Assembly (NCBI RefSeq): GCF_016907955.1
Contig: NZ_JAFBCX010000001.1
Coordinates: forward strand, 868,001 to 932,000
Length of the DNA stretch: 64,000 nucleotides
Source of the DNA: Lentzea nigeriaca
GTDB taxonomy: Bacteria > Actinomycetota > Actinomycetes > Mycobacteriales > Pseudonocardiaceae
Direction: 5' to 3'
Below the pieces are notes generated by a model that ran no database searches, was not told the origin of the DNA, and worked only from the letters and a program-made list of their open reading frames with translations. This document shows, in pieces, positions 26,142 through 37,398 of the stretch (position 1 is the stretch's first letter; each line of letters opens with the position of its first letter). Both the position numbers and the translations under genes were made by a program.

Positions 26142-26179
26142 CGAGCAGGACCGTGGTGCCATGACCACGGTCCTGCTCG
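26142..26179 (+). promoter_or_regulatory. Perfect 16-base hairpin with the prepilin peptidase ATG in its loop
   Basis: CGAGCAGGACCGTGGT (26142-26157) and ACCACGGTCCTGCTCG (26164-26179) are exact reverse complements around the 6-base loop GCCATG, which contains the start codon of the gene at 26161. The only Shine-Dalgarno-like bases (AGGA, 26147-26150) are in the stem. In RNA this would strongly limit initiation. Confidence 0.75.
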
Positions 26180-26613
26180 CGTCGTTGCTGGCTTCGTTGT
26201 GGACGGTCGCCGCCGCCCTGGACGCACCGCCCTCGTCCTACCTGCTGGCCTGGTTCGGCATCGTGCTCGCGCTGACAGACCTGCGGCACCGCCGGTTGCC
26301 GGACGCGCTGACCCTCCCGCTGGGCGCCGCGCTGCTGCTCCTGCAGTTCCACAGGCTGGGAGAAGCGGTCGTCTCCGTGCTTCTTTTCGGTGGTGCTCAT
26401 CTCGCTGTCCGGACGTGGCGCCCGCGCCTGATGGGCGGCGGAGACGTGAAGCTCGCGTTCGGGCTCGGCGCGCCGCTCGCGCTGCCGTCGCTCCTGCCTG
26501 CGGCGATCCTGTCCAGTGCGGTCACCCTCGCGCTCGCGGGCATCCGGCGCAGCCGCGGAGTGCCGCACGGTCCGGGGTTGCTGGCCGCCACCTGGGCGTT
26601 GACGACGCTGTGA
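26161..26613 (+). CDS. Type IV prepilin peptidase (A24 family), peptidase domain only
   Basis: The 150-residue membrane protein has the two aspartates of A24 peptidases: DLRHRRLPD (first) and GGGDVK (second), within several helices. It lacks the N-methyltransferase domain of classical PilD. Such short forms process Tad/Flp-like prepilins or type II secretion pseudopilins. No pilin gene is nearby; a copy at this position before aroC is common in actinobacteria. The start codon sits in the loop of a perfect hairpin. Confidence 0.88.
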   Translation: MTTVLLASLLASLWTVAAALDAPPSSYLLAWFGIVLALTDLRHRRLPDALTLPLGAALLLLQFHRLGEAVVSVLLFGGAHLAVRTWRPRLMGGGDVKLAFGLGAPLALPSLLPAAILSSAVTLALAGIRRSRGVPHGPGLLAATWALTTL

Positions 26614-26626
26614 AAGGATTGTGAAC

Positions 26627-29863
<3,237 letters not shown>

Positions 29864-29901
29864 TTCACGCCGCAGGCGCGGCCGTGTCGAGGGATGACGG
29901 G

Positions 29902-30279
29902 ATGCTTCACCACGTCGAGCTGTGGGTGCCGGACCTCGCCCGCGCCGAAGCCACGTTCGGCTGGTTGTTCACCGAACTCGGCTGGACCGAGCACCAGCGC
30001 TGGAACGCGGGCGTCAGCTGGAAGCTCGACGAGACCTACGTCGTGGTCGAGCAGTCCCCAGCCCTGACAGGTCCACACGATCGGATGAAAGCAGGCCTCA
30101 ACCACCTCGCCCTGCACGCGGGCACGAGCGACAACGTCGACCGCCTGACCGAAGCGGCTCAGCATCACGGCTGGCACCTGATGTTCGCCGACAAACACCC
30201 GTACGCGGGCGGCGAAGATCACTACGCCGCGTTCCTGGAGAACGACGACGGCTTCGAGGTCGAGCTAATCGCGGGCTGA
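29902..30279 (+). CDS. VOC-family (glyoxalase-like) protein
   Basis: The 125-residue protein has the vicinal-oxygen-chelate fold: LHHVELWVPDLARAEATFGWLF at the N-terminus, GLNHLALHAG, and FLENDDGFEVELIA at the end, with His and Glu in metal-ligand positions. ATG 29902 is chosen because GAGGG lies eight bases before it; GTG 29884 is an alternative. It follows aroQ by 38 bases and its end overlaps the convergent membrane gene by 15 bases. The substrate is unknown. Confidence 0.83.
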   Translation: MLHHVELWVPDLARAEATFGWLFTELGWTEHQRWNAGVSWKLDETYVVVEQSPALTGPHDRMKAGLNHLALHAGTSDNVDRLTEAAQHHGWHLMFADKHPYAGGEDHYAAFLENDDGFEVELIAG

Positions 30280-30669
30280 GTCCTTCTGCACGAGGAACCC
30301 GCCCAGCAGCATCCCGAGCCCGGCCGGCGCCAGCACCAGCAACGCCGTGAACGCCGCCCCGCCCGTCAGCGCCACCCACAGGGCTTCCTGCCCGGTCTGG
30401 TCGACCAGCAACGCCGACCCGATCACGCCCAGGGCACCGGCGAACGGTCCGGCGATCAGCGCGGCGATGAACCACTGCATGCCGCCCGACGGCAGTTCGC
30501 GGAGGCGGTCGACCGCGCCCCAGATCACGGCGGCGGCGATGAGCAGGCCGATGGCGATCGGGCGGATCGACGTGGCTTCGGGGCTGCGGACGCCCACGGC
30601 TGCCACGCCCGTCTGCACGGCCCCGTGCAGGAGCCCCATCCACAACGCACGCACGAACCAAGGATGCAT
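30265..30669 (-). CDS. Small four-helix membrane protein (B-4DMT-like transporter family)
   Basis: The 134-residue protein has about four transmembrane helices and matches, as I recall it, the small 'B-4DMT' family found in actinobacteria next to pepQ. No substrate is known. ATG 30669 has no Shine-Dalgarno but a TAAGCT -10 at 30681-30676, six bases away, so it is probably leaderless. It diverges from pepQ. Confidence 0.7.
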   Translation of the reverse strand: MHPWFVRALWMGLLHGAVQTGVAAVGVRSPEATSIRPIAIGLLIAAAVIWGAVDRLRELPSGGMQWFIAALIAGPFAGALGVIGSALLVDQTGQEALWVALTGGAAFTALLVLAPAGLGMLLGGFLVQKDSARD

Positions 30670-30675
30670 GCGGAC

Positions 30676-30697
30676 AGCTTAGGACTGGCCGTACGCT
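30676..30697. promoter_or_regulatory. Back-to-back leaderless -10 elements for the membrane gene and pepQ
   Basis: On the minus strand TAAGCT (30681-30676) lies six bases before ATG 30669; on the plus strand TACGCT (30692-30697) lies seven bases before ATG 30705. Only 35 bases separate the start codons, so the -35 region of each promoter must extend into the other gene. Confidence 0.55.
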
Positions 30698-30704
30698 GCG
30701 AGAC

Positions 30705-31781
30705 ATGTCGTCGTACGCCGCACGCCGCACCGCACTGCGCCAGGAGCTCCAGGCCACGGGTCTGGACGCGCTGCTCGTCACGAACCTGCTGAACGTCCGT
30801 TATCTGACGGGGTTCACCGGATCGAATGCCGCTGTCCTGATCGACGCGACCGGCGACGACAAGTCGGTGTTCTGCACCGACGGCAGGTATCTCACGCAGT
30901 CGGCCAAGCAGGTGCCGGACCTGGAGCGGCTGATCGACCGGCCGTGCGATCTCACGCTCGCGAAGAAGGCCAAGGGCAGGCTCGGGTTCGAGAGCCACCA
31001 CGTCACCGTCGACGGCCTCGAAGCGCTGAACCAGGCCGCGGAGAAGGCGGAGCTGACGAAGGCGAGCGGGCTGGTCGAGACGTTGCGGCTGGTCAAGGAC
31101 GAGATTGAGATCGAGGCGCTGCGGATGGCCTGCGCGGCGGCGGACCGGGCGCTGGCGGCGTTGATCGGGCACGGCGGGCTGCGGGCAGGCCGGACCGAGC
31201 GTGAGGTCGCGCGCGAGCTGGAGAGCCGCATGCTCGACCACGGTGCCGAGGGGCCGTCGTTCGCCTCGATCGTGGCGTTCGGCGCCAACTCGGCGGTGCC
31301 GCACCACTCGCCGACCGACGCGACGCTGCACGTGGGCGACTTCATCAAGCTCGACTTCGGTGCGCTCGTCGACGGCTATCACTCGGACATGACCCGCACG
31401 CTCGTGCTCGGCAAGCCCGCCGACTGGCAGGTCGAGCTGTACGACCTGGTCGCGCGGTCGCAGGCGGCCGGACGGAACGCGCTGAAGCCGGACGTGAGGG
31501 TGAGCGACGTCGACCACGCGTCGCGCGAGGTGATCGAGAAGGCCGGGCACGGGGAGGAGTTCCTGCACGGCCTCGGGCACGGGGTCGGGCTGGAGATCCA
31601 CGAGGCACCGGCGTTGTCGAAGGCGGGTGACGGTACACTTTCGGCCGGTATGGCGGTCACCGTCGAGCCCGGCGTCTACTTGTCGGGGCGGGGCGGAGTC
31701 CGCATCGAGGACACCCTCGTGGTGCGCGAAAGCGGACCGGAGCTCCTCACCCTGACCACGAAGGAACTCGTGGTCGTCTGA
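30705..31781 (+). CDS. pepQ: M24-family Xaa-Pro peptidase
   Basis: The 358-residue peptidase has a creatinase-like N-terminal domain and an M24 C-terminal domain with all five metal ligands: two Asp in [16 protein letters not shown], His in [12 protein letters not shown], Glu in VEPGVYL and Glu in GGVRIEDT. It removes residues from Xaa-Pro peptides. It sits directly before efp, a conserved arrangement in actinobacteria. ATG 30705 has a TACGCT -10 seven bases upstream. Confidence 0.93.
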   Translation: MSSYAARRTALRQELQATGLDALLVTNLLNVRYLTGFTGSNAAVLIDATGDDKSVFCTDGRYLTQSAKQVPDLERLIDRPCDLTLAKKAKGRLGFESHHVTVDGLEALNQAAEKAELTKASGLVETLRLVKDEIEIEALRMACAAADRALAALIGHGGLRAGRTEREVARELESRMLDHGAEGPSFASIVAFGANSAVPHHSPTDATLHVGDFIKLDFGALVDGYHSDMTRTLVLGKPADWQVELYDLVARSQAAGRNALKPDVRVSDVDHASREVIEKAGHGEEFLHGLGHGVGLEIHEAPALSKAGDGTLSAGMAVTVEPGVYLSGRGGVRIEDTLVVRESGPELLTLTTKELVVV

Positions 31782-31812
31782 CACCTCGTCCAATCACAGG
31801 AGAAATTCCACC

Positions 31813-32379
31813 GTGGCCACCACGAACGACCTGAAGAACGGCCTGGTGCTGAACCTCGACGGCCAGCTGTGGACCGTCACCGCGTTCCAGCACGTCAAGC
31901 CCGGCAAGGGTGGCGCCTTCGTGCGCACGACCCTCAAGCACGTGCTGACCGGGAAGGTCGTCGACAAGACCTTCAACGCGGGCACCAAGGTCGAGACCGC
32001 CACCGTGGACAAGCGCGGCATGACCTACCTGTACAAGGAAGGCACCGACTTCATCTTCATGGACGGTGACACCTACGACCAGATCCCGGTTCCCTCCGAG
32101 ACCGTCGGTGACGCCGCGAACTACATGCTCGAGAACCAGGAGGCGGTCGTCGCCACGCACGAGGGCGTGCCGCTGTTCGTCGAGCTCCCGACCTCGGTCG
32201 AGCTCGTGATCGAGCACACCGACCCCGGCCTGCAGGGCGACCGCTCCACCGGCGGCACCAAGCCCGCGAAGCTCGAGACCGGCGCCGAGATCCAGGTCCC
32301 GCTGTTCGTCACGACCGGCGAGAAGATCAAGGTCGACACCCGCGACGGCCGTTACCTCGGCCGCGTCAGCGACAAGTAA
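31813..32379 (+). CDS. efp: Translation elongation factor P
   Basis: The 188-residue factor relieves ribosome stalling at polyproline. All three beta-barrel domains are present; the tip loop reads KPGKGGAF with the functional Lys, and the C-terminus ends in [10 protein letters not shown]. No EpmA/YmfI modification gene is nearby, consistent with actinobacterial forms that may work unmodified. GTG 31813 has AGGAGA nine bases before. The stop shares a base with the nusB ATG. Confidence 0.97.
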   Translation: MATTNDLKNGLVLNLDGQLWTVTAFQHVKPGKGGAFVRTTLKHVLTGKVVDKTFNAGTKVETATVDKRGMTYLYKEGTDFIFMDGDTYDQIPVPSETVGDAANYMLENQEAVVATHEGVPLFVELPTSVELVIEHTDPGLQGDRSTGGTKPAKLETGAEIQVPLFVTTGEKIKVDTRDGRYLGRVSDK

Positions 32380-32798
32380 TGGGCGCTCGCAGCAAGGCCC
32401 GCAAGCGCGCGGTCGACTTCCTCTACGAAGCCGACCTCCTCGGCAGCGACCCCGTGACGCTGCTGGCCTCGCGCGTCGGGTCCCCGGACGTGCCGCCGGT
32501 GAACGACTACACGGTGACGCTCGTCGAGGGCGTCACCGCCCACCGCGCGCGCATCGACGACCTCATCTCCGAACACGCCGAGGGCTGGACCCTGCAGCGC
32601 ATGCCGGCGGTCGACCGCGCGGTCCTGCGCATCGGCCTGTACGAGCTGCTGTGGGCGGCCGACGTGCCGGACGCGGTCGCGATCGACGAGGCCGTGGAAC
32701 TGGCCAAGGGCCTGTCCACCGACGACTCGCCGCGGTTCGTGAACGGCGTGCTGGGCCGGATCGCGGTGATCGCGGACCAGCTGCGCGCTGTCCTCTAG
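32379..32798 (+). CDS. nusB: Transcription antitermination factor NusB
   Basis: The 139-residue all-helical protein is NusB: RSKARKRAVDFLYEADLLG at the N-terminus, WTLQRMPAVDRAVLRIGLYELL in the middle and SPRFVNGVLGRIA at the end. It binds boxA RNA with NusE in rRNA antitermination. It overlaps efp (TAATG). It ends the pilD-aro-efp block; in Streptomyces bldD or the pyr genes come soon after, while here a 5.3-kb accessory segment intervenes. Confidence 0.97.
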   Translation: MGARSKARKRAVDFLYEADLLGSDPVTLLASRVGSPDVPPVNDYTVTLVEGVTAHRARIDDLISEHAEGWTLQRMPAVDRAVLRIGLYELLWAADVPDAVAIDEAVELAKGLSTDDSPRFVNGVLGRIAVIADQLRAVL

Positions 32799-32810
32799 CT
32801 CGACTCCGCA

Positions 32811-32849
32811 CGCCGGGGTTGTGCACTAGCTACGTGCCCAGCCCCGGCG
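32811..32849. terminator. Bidirectional hairpin between nusB and the HD gene
   Basis: CGCCGGGGTTG (32811-32821) pairs with CAGCCCCGGCG (32839-32849), one G-U pair included. It lies between convergent genes and covers the last codons of the HD gene. There is no U-tract, as is usual in high-GC actinobacteria. Confidence 0.6.
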
Positions 32850-33467
32850 TTCGCCCTCGTCGATCAGGTGCATCGCCGTCTCGTACAGCACCGTCGAGCC
32901 CTCTCCGATGGCCGCCTTGCGACTGCGCACGTCGTCCGCGGTGACACCGGGCGTGCGCCACGTTCCGCCCTTGGCCATCCAGTTGAGCAACAGCGGTTGG
33001 AACCGGTCCACGGCCTTCGCGAACCGCGCTTCCGGCGTCTCCCGCGCCTCGAACTCGTCCCACAACGCCCGCAGCTCCCGGCCCGAGTCCTCCGGCAGGA
33101 GACCGAACAGCTTGTCCGCGGCGGCCTCTTCCCGTTCCACCTGGCTCTTGCCCAGCTCGGTGTCGTAGATCGGCGTGTCGCCCGCGTAGATCTCGACCAG
33201 GTCGTGCACCACCACGAGCTTGACCGTGTGGCCGACGTCGATCGGCTCGTCGGCGTACTCCGCCAGCACCATGACCATCAGCGCGAGATGCCACGAGTGT
33301 TCGGCGTCGTTCTCGCGCCGGTCGGCGGCCGCGAGTGGGGACGCGCGCAGCACCGTCTTCAGCTTGTCGACCTCGATCAGGAACGTCAGGTGCTCGTGCA
33401 GCCGGGAGTCCAGTCCGGACGGCAGCGGCGTGAGATCGGCGAGAAGATCTGTGTCGGAAGTGGTCAC
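32826..33467 (-). CDS. HD-domain phosphohydrolase (YfbR/HDDC2-like)
   Basis: The 213-residue protein has the HD metal site: His in AEHSWHLALM, HD in VVVHDLVEIYAGD, and a later Asp near AVDRFQPLLLN. Relatives are 5'-deoxynucleotidases. GTG 33467 is preceded by TATCCT (33479-33474) at six bases, which suits a leaderless transcript. It converges on nusB and diverges from the next membrane gene with only 21 bases between. Confidence 0.88.
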   Translation of the reverse strand: MTTSDTDLLADLTPLPSGLDSRLHEHLTFLIEVDKLKTVLRASPLAAADRRENDAEHSWHLALMVMVLAEYADEPIDVGHTVKLVVVHDLVEIYAGDTPIYDTELGKSQVEREEAAADKLFGLLPEDSGRELRALWDEFEARETPEARFAKAVDRFQPLLLNWMAKGGTWRTPGVTADDVRSRKAAIGEGSTVLYETAMHLIDEGERRGWARS

Positions 33468-33488
33468 CCCGCCAGGATAGGAAGACCG

Positions 33489-33908
33489 ATGACCAGAGCG
33501 ACCATCTCGTCCAGGCTGGCGGCAGGTTTCGCGGTGCTGTCGGGGCTCGGCTTCGGATTGCCTGCCGTCTATGGCGCCGTGCACTACGCACGGCATGGTG
33601 AGGTCTGGCGGTTCATGGGTTTCCCCACCTATGGGCACGGACCGTTCGAGAAGGCAGGCATACCGACCACGGTGCCGCTGCTCGCGGGCTTCGCCGCCGT
33701 GTGCGGCGCGGAGGTGATCGCCGGAAGCCTGCTCTGGCGCGGCCGCCGATCCGGCAAGACGCTGGCACTCGCCCTGCTGCCGTTCGAGATCGCGTACTGG
33801 GTAGGCTTCGCGTTGCCCGCAGGACCCTTGCTCGGGGCGGGACGTACGATCGCGGTGATCTGTTTTCACCCGAACGAGCCAGTATCGTGTTCCAAGAACA
33901 CGCCATAG
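33489..33908 (+). CDS. Small membrane protein, unknown function
   Basis: The 139-residue protein has four likely transmembrane helices (about 8-30, 58-78, 90-110, 112-130). I do not recognise a named family. ATG 33489 has AGGA six bases upstream. Its last seven codons contain the palindrome and promoter of the following XRE gene, so its C-terminus (FHPNEPVSCSKNTP) is constrained by that site. Confidence 0.72.
   Translation: MTRATISSRLAAGFAVLSGLGFGLPAVYGAVHYARHGEVWRFMGFPTYGHGPFEKAGIPTTVPLLAGFAAVCGAEVIAGSLLWRGRRSGKTLALALLPFEIAYWVGFALPAGPLLGAGRTIAVICFHPNEPVSCSKNTP
33886..33902. promoter_or_regulatory. Palindromic operator candidate upstream of the XRE regulator
   Basis: CGTGTTC and GAACACG flank CAA, a perfect 7+3+7 palindrome. 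It ends three bases before the TAGCGT -10 at 33906-33911, so a bound protein would block RNA polymerase. Autoregulation by the downstream XRE protein is the simplest reading. Confidence 0.6.
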
Positions 33909-33911
33909 CGT
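33906..33911 (+). promoter_or_regulatory. Leaderless -10 element (TAGCGT) for the XRE gene
   Basis: TAGCGT ends seven bases before ATG 33919 and there is no Shine-Dalgarno. Confidence 0.5.
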
Positions 33912-33918
33912 CGGGCAC

Positions 33919-34767
33919 ATGGCTTTCAGCACACCCTCCACCGCGTACAGCCGCGATCTCGGCGACGAACTGCGCCGCCTGCGCGAGACCTGCACCGAAC
34001 TGAACGCCGCCAAGATGGCTGTCCGGCTCGGATGGGACCCGAGCAAGGTCTCCAACCTGGAGCACGGCAAGGCACGGCCCAGCGAGGTCGACCTGGTGCA
34101 GTTCCTCACGTTGTGCGGCAAGGATGTCGACTACTTCGAACACTTCAAGCGCCGGTACCGCAACGCCTTCGAGGAATACATCGTGCAGGTGCCCGGCAAC
34201 CTGCGCACACTCGCGTTGGCTGAGTCCACCGCGACGAAGGTCTTCAGCTACGACGTGCTGACCGTGTCCGGTCTCCTGCAGACGCGGGAGTACGCGGAAG
34301 GGGTCTTCCGGCGGTCCGGTTTCGTCGTGGCGGAACGGATCCCGGAACTCGTGCAGATCCGCGCCGACCGCCAGGCGATCCTGCGCAAGCACAACCGGCC
34401 GGAGTGCGTGTTCTTTCTCCACGAGTTGGCCCTCCGGCAGCGGTTCGGCGACGACCAGGTCATGGAGGATCAGTATCTCCAGCTGCTGTTCAACGTGCAC
34501 ATGATCCGAATCGTGCCCGCTGACGTCCCCGCGATCTCGGCCGGGCTGATGCTGTTCGAGTTCGACAAGGCGCCGCCCGTCGCTCACCACGACTCCGACC
34601 TGGCGAAGCTGTTCGTACAGGATCCGGGTGCCATCGTGCGGACCAGGTTGATCTTCAATCGCCTGGATGAGATCGCCCTGGATGAGCAACAATCGCGGGA
34701 GAAGCTGGCGGAGTACGTCAGCGCACCGCGAGAGGAACTCGATGTCCCAGGACCGCACTTGGCGTAA
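33919..34767 (+). CDS. XRE-family regulator with DUF5753 domain
   Basis: The 282-residue protein has an N-terminal HTH (NAAKMAVRLGWDPSKVSNLEHGKARP) and a C-terminal DUF5753 domain (SYDVLTVSGLLQTREYAEGVF; QIRADRQAILRK). Such regulators are abundant in mycelial actinomycetes and are paired with small DUF397 proteins, as here; WhiJ/BldB-type systems in Streptomyces are of this kind. A perfect palindrome covers its promoter. The DUF397 gene starts 26 bases inside its 3' end. Confidence 0.93.
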   Translation: MAFSTPSTAYSRDLGDELRRLRETCTELNAAKMAVRLGWDPSKVSNLEHGKARPSEVDLVQFLTLCGKDVDYFEHFKRRYRNAFEEYIVQVPGNLRTLALAESTATKVFSYDVLTVSGLLQTREYAEGVFRRSGFVVAERIPELVQIRADRQAILRKHNRPECVFFLHELALRQRFGDDQVMEDQYLQLLFNVHMIRIVPADVPAISAGLMLFEFDKAPPVAHHDSDLAKLFVQDPGAIVRTRLIFNRLDEIALDEQQSREKLAEYVSAPREELDVPGPHLA

Positions 34768-34915
34768 GAGCAGCTACAGCGGTGGCACGGAGGACAGCAG
34801 TTGCGTGGAGGTCTCGCTCGCCCACGACGCGCTCGTCCGCGACTCCAAGAACCAGGCCGGTGAGGTGCTGGCGTTCAGCACCTCGGCCTGGCGCACGTTC
34901 ATCGCGACCGTCTGA
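34742..34915 (+). CDS. DUF397 small protein paired with the XRE regulator
   Basis: The 57-residue protein opens with the DUF397 signature (TWRKSSYSGG, then SSCVEVS) and ends in VLAFSTSAWRTFI. DUF397 proteins act with XRE/DUF5753 regulators, in some systems antagonising them. ATG 34742 follows GAGAGGA and overlaps the upstream gene by 26 bases, which suggests coupled synthesis. It ends one base before the convergent reductase stop. Confidence 0.93.
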   Translation: MSQDRTWRKSSYSGGTEDSSCVEVSLAHDALVRDSKNQAGEVLAFSTSAWRTFIATV

Positions 34916-34916
34916 C

Positions 34917-35618
34917 TCAGACGGCGGCCAGGAACTCCTCCCACGTGTGGGTGCCGTGGTCGCCGTCCAAGGTCAGGTTCTGCCCGCCGCGGTAGGCCTT
35001 CCCGGCCTTGCCCGGCAACCGCACCGGCACGGTGAGCCGACGCTTGCCGACCGTCGTCAGGTAGTCCCGCACGAGCTGCTTCATCTCGTACACGGCAGGC
35101 CCGGCCAGGTCCGCCACCTGTCCGGCGGGCTCACCCAGCGCGAGTTCGCCGATCCGCGCGGCCACGTCGCGGACGTCGACCGGCTGCAGTCTCATGCCCG
35201 GCACCGGCACGATCGGCAGCTTCGCGAGACCGCGCACCATGGTCAGTGTCAGGTCGTGGAACTGGGCCGCGCGCAGGATCGTGAACGGGATGCCCGACGA
35301 CTCGACGGCCTTCTCGCAGGCGAGCTTGGTGCGCAACCACGTCAGCGGCACGGTGTCCGCGCCGATCACCGAGATGTAGACGAAGTGGCGCACACCCGCG
35401 CAGCCCGCGAGCAGGTTGCGGGTCGCGATGTCGTCGCCCTTCTGCCCGCCCGCCAGGTGCACCACGACGTCGGCGTCGATCTTCGGCACCTCGGTGAGCA
35501 GATCGCACACCAGGCCTGAATGCCTGCTCAGCACGATGACCTCAGCGCCGGCCGCGCGCAACGACGGGACCACGTGCTTGCCGAGGGTGCCGGTGCCGCC
35601 GGTGACGAGGATCTTCAT
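34917..35618 (-). CDS. NmrA/SDR-family NAD(P)-binding oxidoreductase
   Basis: The 233-residue atypical short-chain dehydrogenase has the N-terminal nucleotide motif VTGGTGTLGKHV and an NmrA-like middle (GVRHFVYISVIGAD, WLRTKLACEKAVESSGIPFTILR). The usual Tyr-x3-Lys is replaced by WLRTK, so it may be a regulatory or atypical reductase. ATG 35618 has GGAGGG at 35630-35625. It diverges from the SigJ-like sigma factor gene; such pairs (SigJ with an NmrA-like protein) recur in actinobacteria. Confidence 0.88.
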   Translation of the reverse strand: MKILVTGGTGTLGKHVVPSLRAAGAEVIVLSRHSGLVCDLLTEVPKIDADVVVHLAGGQKGDDIATRNLLAGCAGVRHFVYISVIGADTVPLTWLRTKLACEKAVESSGIPFTILRAAQFHDLTLTMVRGLAKLPIVPVPGMRLQPVDVRDVAARIGELALGEPAGQVADLAGPAVYEMKQLVRDYLTTVGKRRLTVPVRLPGKAGKAYRGGQNLTLDGDHGTHTWEEFLAAV

Positions 35619-35707
35619 GATTACCCTCCAATGGGACGCTGTTGCCCGGTCGACCCGGCGGCGCCCGAGAACGTGACACGGTGTGTGCCAGGCCACAGGG
35701 GGAAGCT

Positions 35708-36517
35708 TTGATCGCGGAGTTCGAGCAGGAACGCACCCGGCTGAGGGCGATCGCCCACCGGATGCTCGGGTCGTTCGCGGAGGCCGACGACGCGTTGCAG
35801 GAGGCGTGGCTGCGGGTCGACAAGGCCGACACCAGCGAGGTCGAGAACCCGCAGGGCTGGCTCACGACCGTGGTCGCGCGGGTGTGCCTGAACATGTTGC
35901 GGGACAGGCGTGAGCACGCGTTCGAGATGCCGGACCCGGTGATCGACATCAGCGAGGAGCCCGAGCACCAGGCCGTCGCCAGGGACGAGGTCGGGCTCGC
36001 GATGCTCGTAGTGCTCGACACGCTCAAGCCCGACGAGCGGCTGGCGTTCGTGTTGCACGACATGTTCGCGGTGCCGTTCGACGACATCGCGCCGTTGATC
36101 GACAAGACGCCCGCCACCACCCGTCAGCTCGCAAGCAGGGCGCGCAAACGCGTGCAGGACCGGCCGCGGCCGAACGTCGACCTGCCGAAGCAGCGGGAAG
36201 TGGTGAACGCGTTCCTCAAGGCGTCGCGTGAAGGGGACCTGGAGGGCCTGGTGTCGGTGCTGCACCCCGACGTGACGCTCAAGGCGGGCGACCTCGAGGT
36301 CATCGGCGGGCGGACGGTCGCCGGGCGGGCCAGCACGTTCCGCAAGTACGCCACGATGGCCGACATCCAGCTCGCGCTCATCGGCGGCGAGGCCGGGTTC
36401 GTCAGCCGGGTCGACGGCGTGCTGTTCTCGGCGATGGCGTTCACGGTGCGCGACGACAAGATCGTCGCGATTCACGTCATCCAGGACAAAGATCAGCTCG
36501 CCGCGCTGGTTTCTTGA
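35708..36517 (+). CDS. ECF sigma factor of the SigJ/ECF41 type
   Basis: The 269-residue protein has sigma region 2 (RLRAIAHRMLGSFAEADDALQ), region 4 (TLKPDERLAFVLHDMFAVPFD, APATT-like HTH) and a C-terminal SnoaL-like domain (about 175-269), the layout of SigJ/ECF41 factors in which the C-terminal domain replaces an anti-sigma factor. I choose TTG 35708 with a GGGGGAAG Shine-Dalgarno; GTG 35681 is an alternative. The divergent NmrA-like gene is a likely target or partner. Confidence 0.88.
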   Translation: MIAEFEQERTRLRAIAHRMLGSFAEADDALQEAWLRVDKADTSEVENPQGWLTTVVARVCLNMLRDRREHAFEMPDPVIDISEEPEHQAVARDEVGLAMLVVLDTLKPDERLAFVLHDMFAVPFDDIAPLIDKTPATTRQLASRARKRVQDRPRPNVDLPKQREVVNAFLKASREGDLEGLVSVLHPDVTLKAGDLEVIGGRTVAGRASTFRKYATMADIQLALIGGEAGFVSRVDGVLFSAMAFTVRDDKIVAIHVIQDKDQLAALVS

Positions 36518-36534
36518 GAAAGGGTGACAGGACG

Positions 36535-37398
36535 GTGTCGCGGACGGGTGCGAACGTCTGCGACATGAAGATCATCGACGAGGACTGCCTCACCGAAACC
36601 CTGGAGTTCAACAGCAGGTTCGAGATGCCGGTCGCGCCGCTGGAGGTCCTGCGGCGCAACCGGCTCGGCGGCCACACGCCACCGGTCAGGCTGCCGCAGG
36701 GCCAGGACCGGACGGTCGCGGGCGTCAAGGTCAGGGTGTTCATGCCGGACCACATCGACGGCGTGTACCTGCACATTCACGGCGGCGGCTGGTCGTTCGG
36801 CTCCGCGGACGGGCAGGACGAGCGGCTGTGGCGGCTCGCCAGGGAAACACGGCTGGCCGTGGTGAGCGTCGAGTACCGGCTGGCTCCGGAGCACCCGTTC
36901 CCGGCAGCGCCCGACGACTGCGAGGCCGTCGCGCGGTGGCTCGCCGAGCACGCCGAGGCCGAGTTCGGCACGAGCAGGCTGCTGATCGGCGGCGAGTCGG
37001 CCGGTGCTCACCTGAGTGTCCTGACCTTGCTGCGCGTGCCAGGGGTGTTCCGGGCGGCGAACCTCGTGTTCGGTGCTTATGACCTGTCGACGCCGAAAAC
37101 CGAGAGGCTGCAACGCACCTACGAACTGTTCACACCGGGGATGACCGCCGAGCAACGCCGTGACCCGGCGGTCTCGCCGTTGTTCGCCGACCTGACCGGA
37201 CTGCCGCCCGCCCGGATCGTCGTCGGCGCCGAGGACCCGTTGCTGGATGACTCGGTGGCCCTGGCCGGACGGTGGCAGGCGCCCGTGGAGTTCGGCGTCG
37301 TCGCGGGCGCGATGCACGGCTTCACGCTGCACCCGTTGACGATCACCGAGCGAGACCGGCGCCGCGAGCAGGACTTCTTGGCAGGATCGGTGTTGTGA
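36535..37398 (+). CDS. Alpha/beta hydrolase of the hormone-sensitive lipase family
   Basis: The roughly 287-residue esterase has the oxyanion-hole motif HGGGWSFG, the nucleophile elbow GGESAGAHLS (Ser), Asp in AEDPLLDDS and His in GAMHGFTLH. It hydrolyses esters of unknown identity. The start is uncertain: GTG 36535, ATG 36565 and TTG 36514 are in frame; AAAGGG ten bases before 36535 favours it. It follows the sigma-factor gene closely and overlaps the WYL regulator start as GTGA. Confidence 0.9.
   Translation: MSRTGANVCDMKIIDEDCLTETLEFNSRFEMPVAPLEVLRRNRLGGHTPPVRLPQGQDRTVAGVKVRVFMPDHIDGVYLHIHGGGWSFGSADGQDERLWRLARETRLAVVSVEYRLAPEHPFPAAPDDCEAVARWLAEHAEAEFGTSRLLIGGESAGAHLSVLTLLRVPGVFRAANLVFGAYDLSTPKTERLQRTYELFTPGMTAEQRRDPAVSPLFADLTGLPPARIVVGAEDPLLDDSVALAGRWQAPVEFGVVAGAMHGFTLHPLTITERDRRREQDFLAGSVL

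Noticed and set aside
33886..33902. LexA SOS box
   Set aside because: The half-sites are GTTC then GAAC with a 3-base gap; the actinobacterial SOS box is GAAC-N4-GTTC in the opposite orientation.
35681..35708. GTG 35681 as the start of the SigJ-like gene
   Set aside because: It has no ribosome site, while TTG 35708 follows GGGGGAAG and begins directly at sigma region 2; kept only as an alternative.
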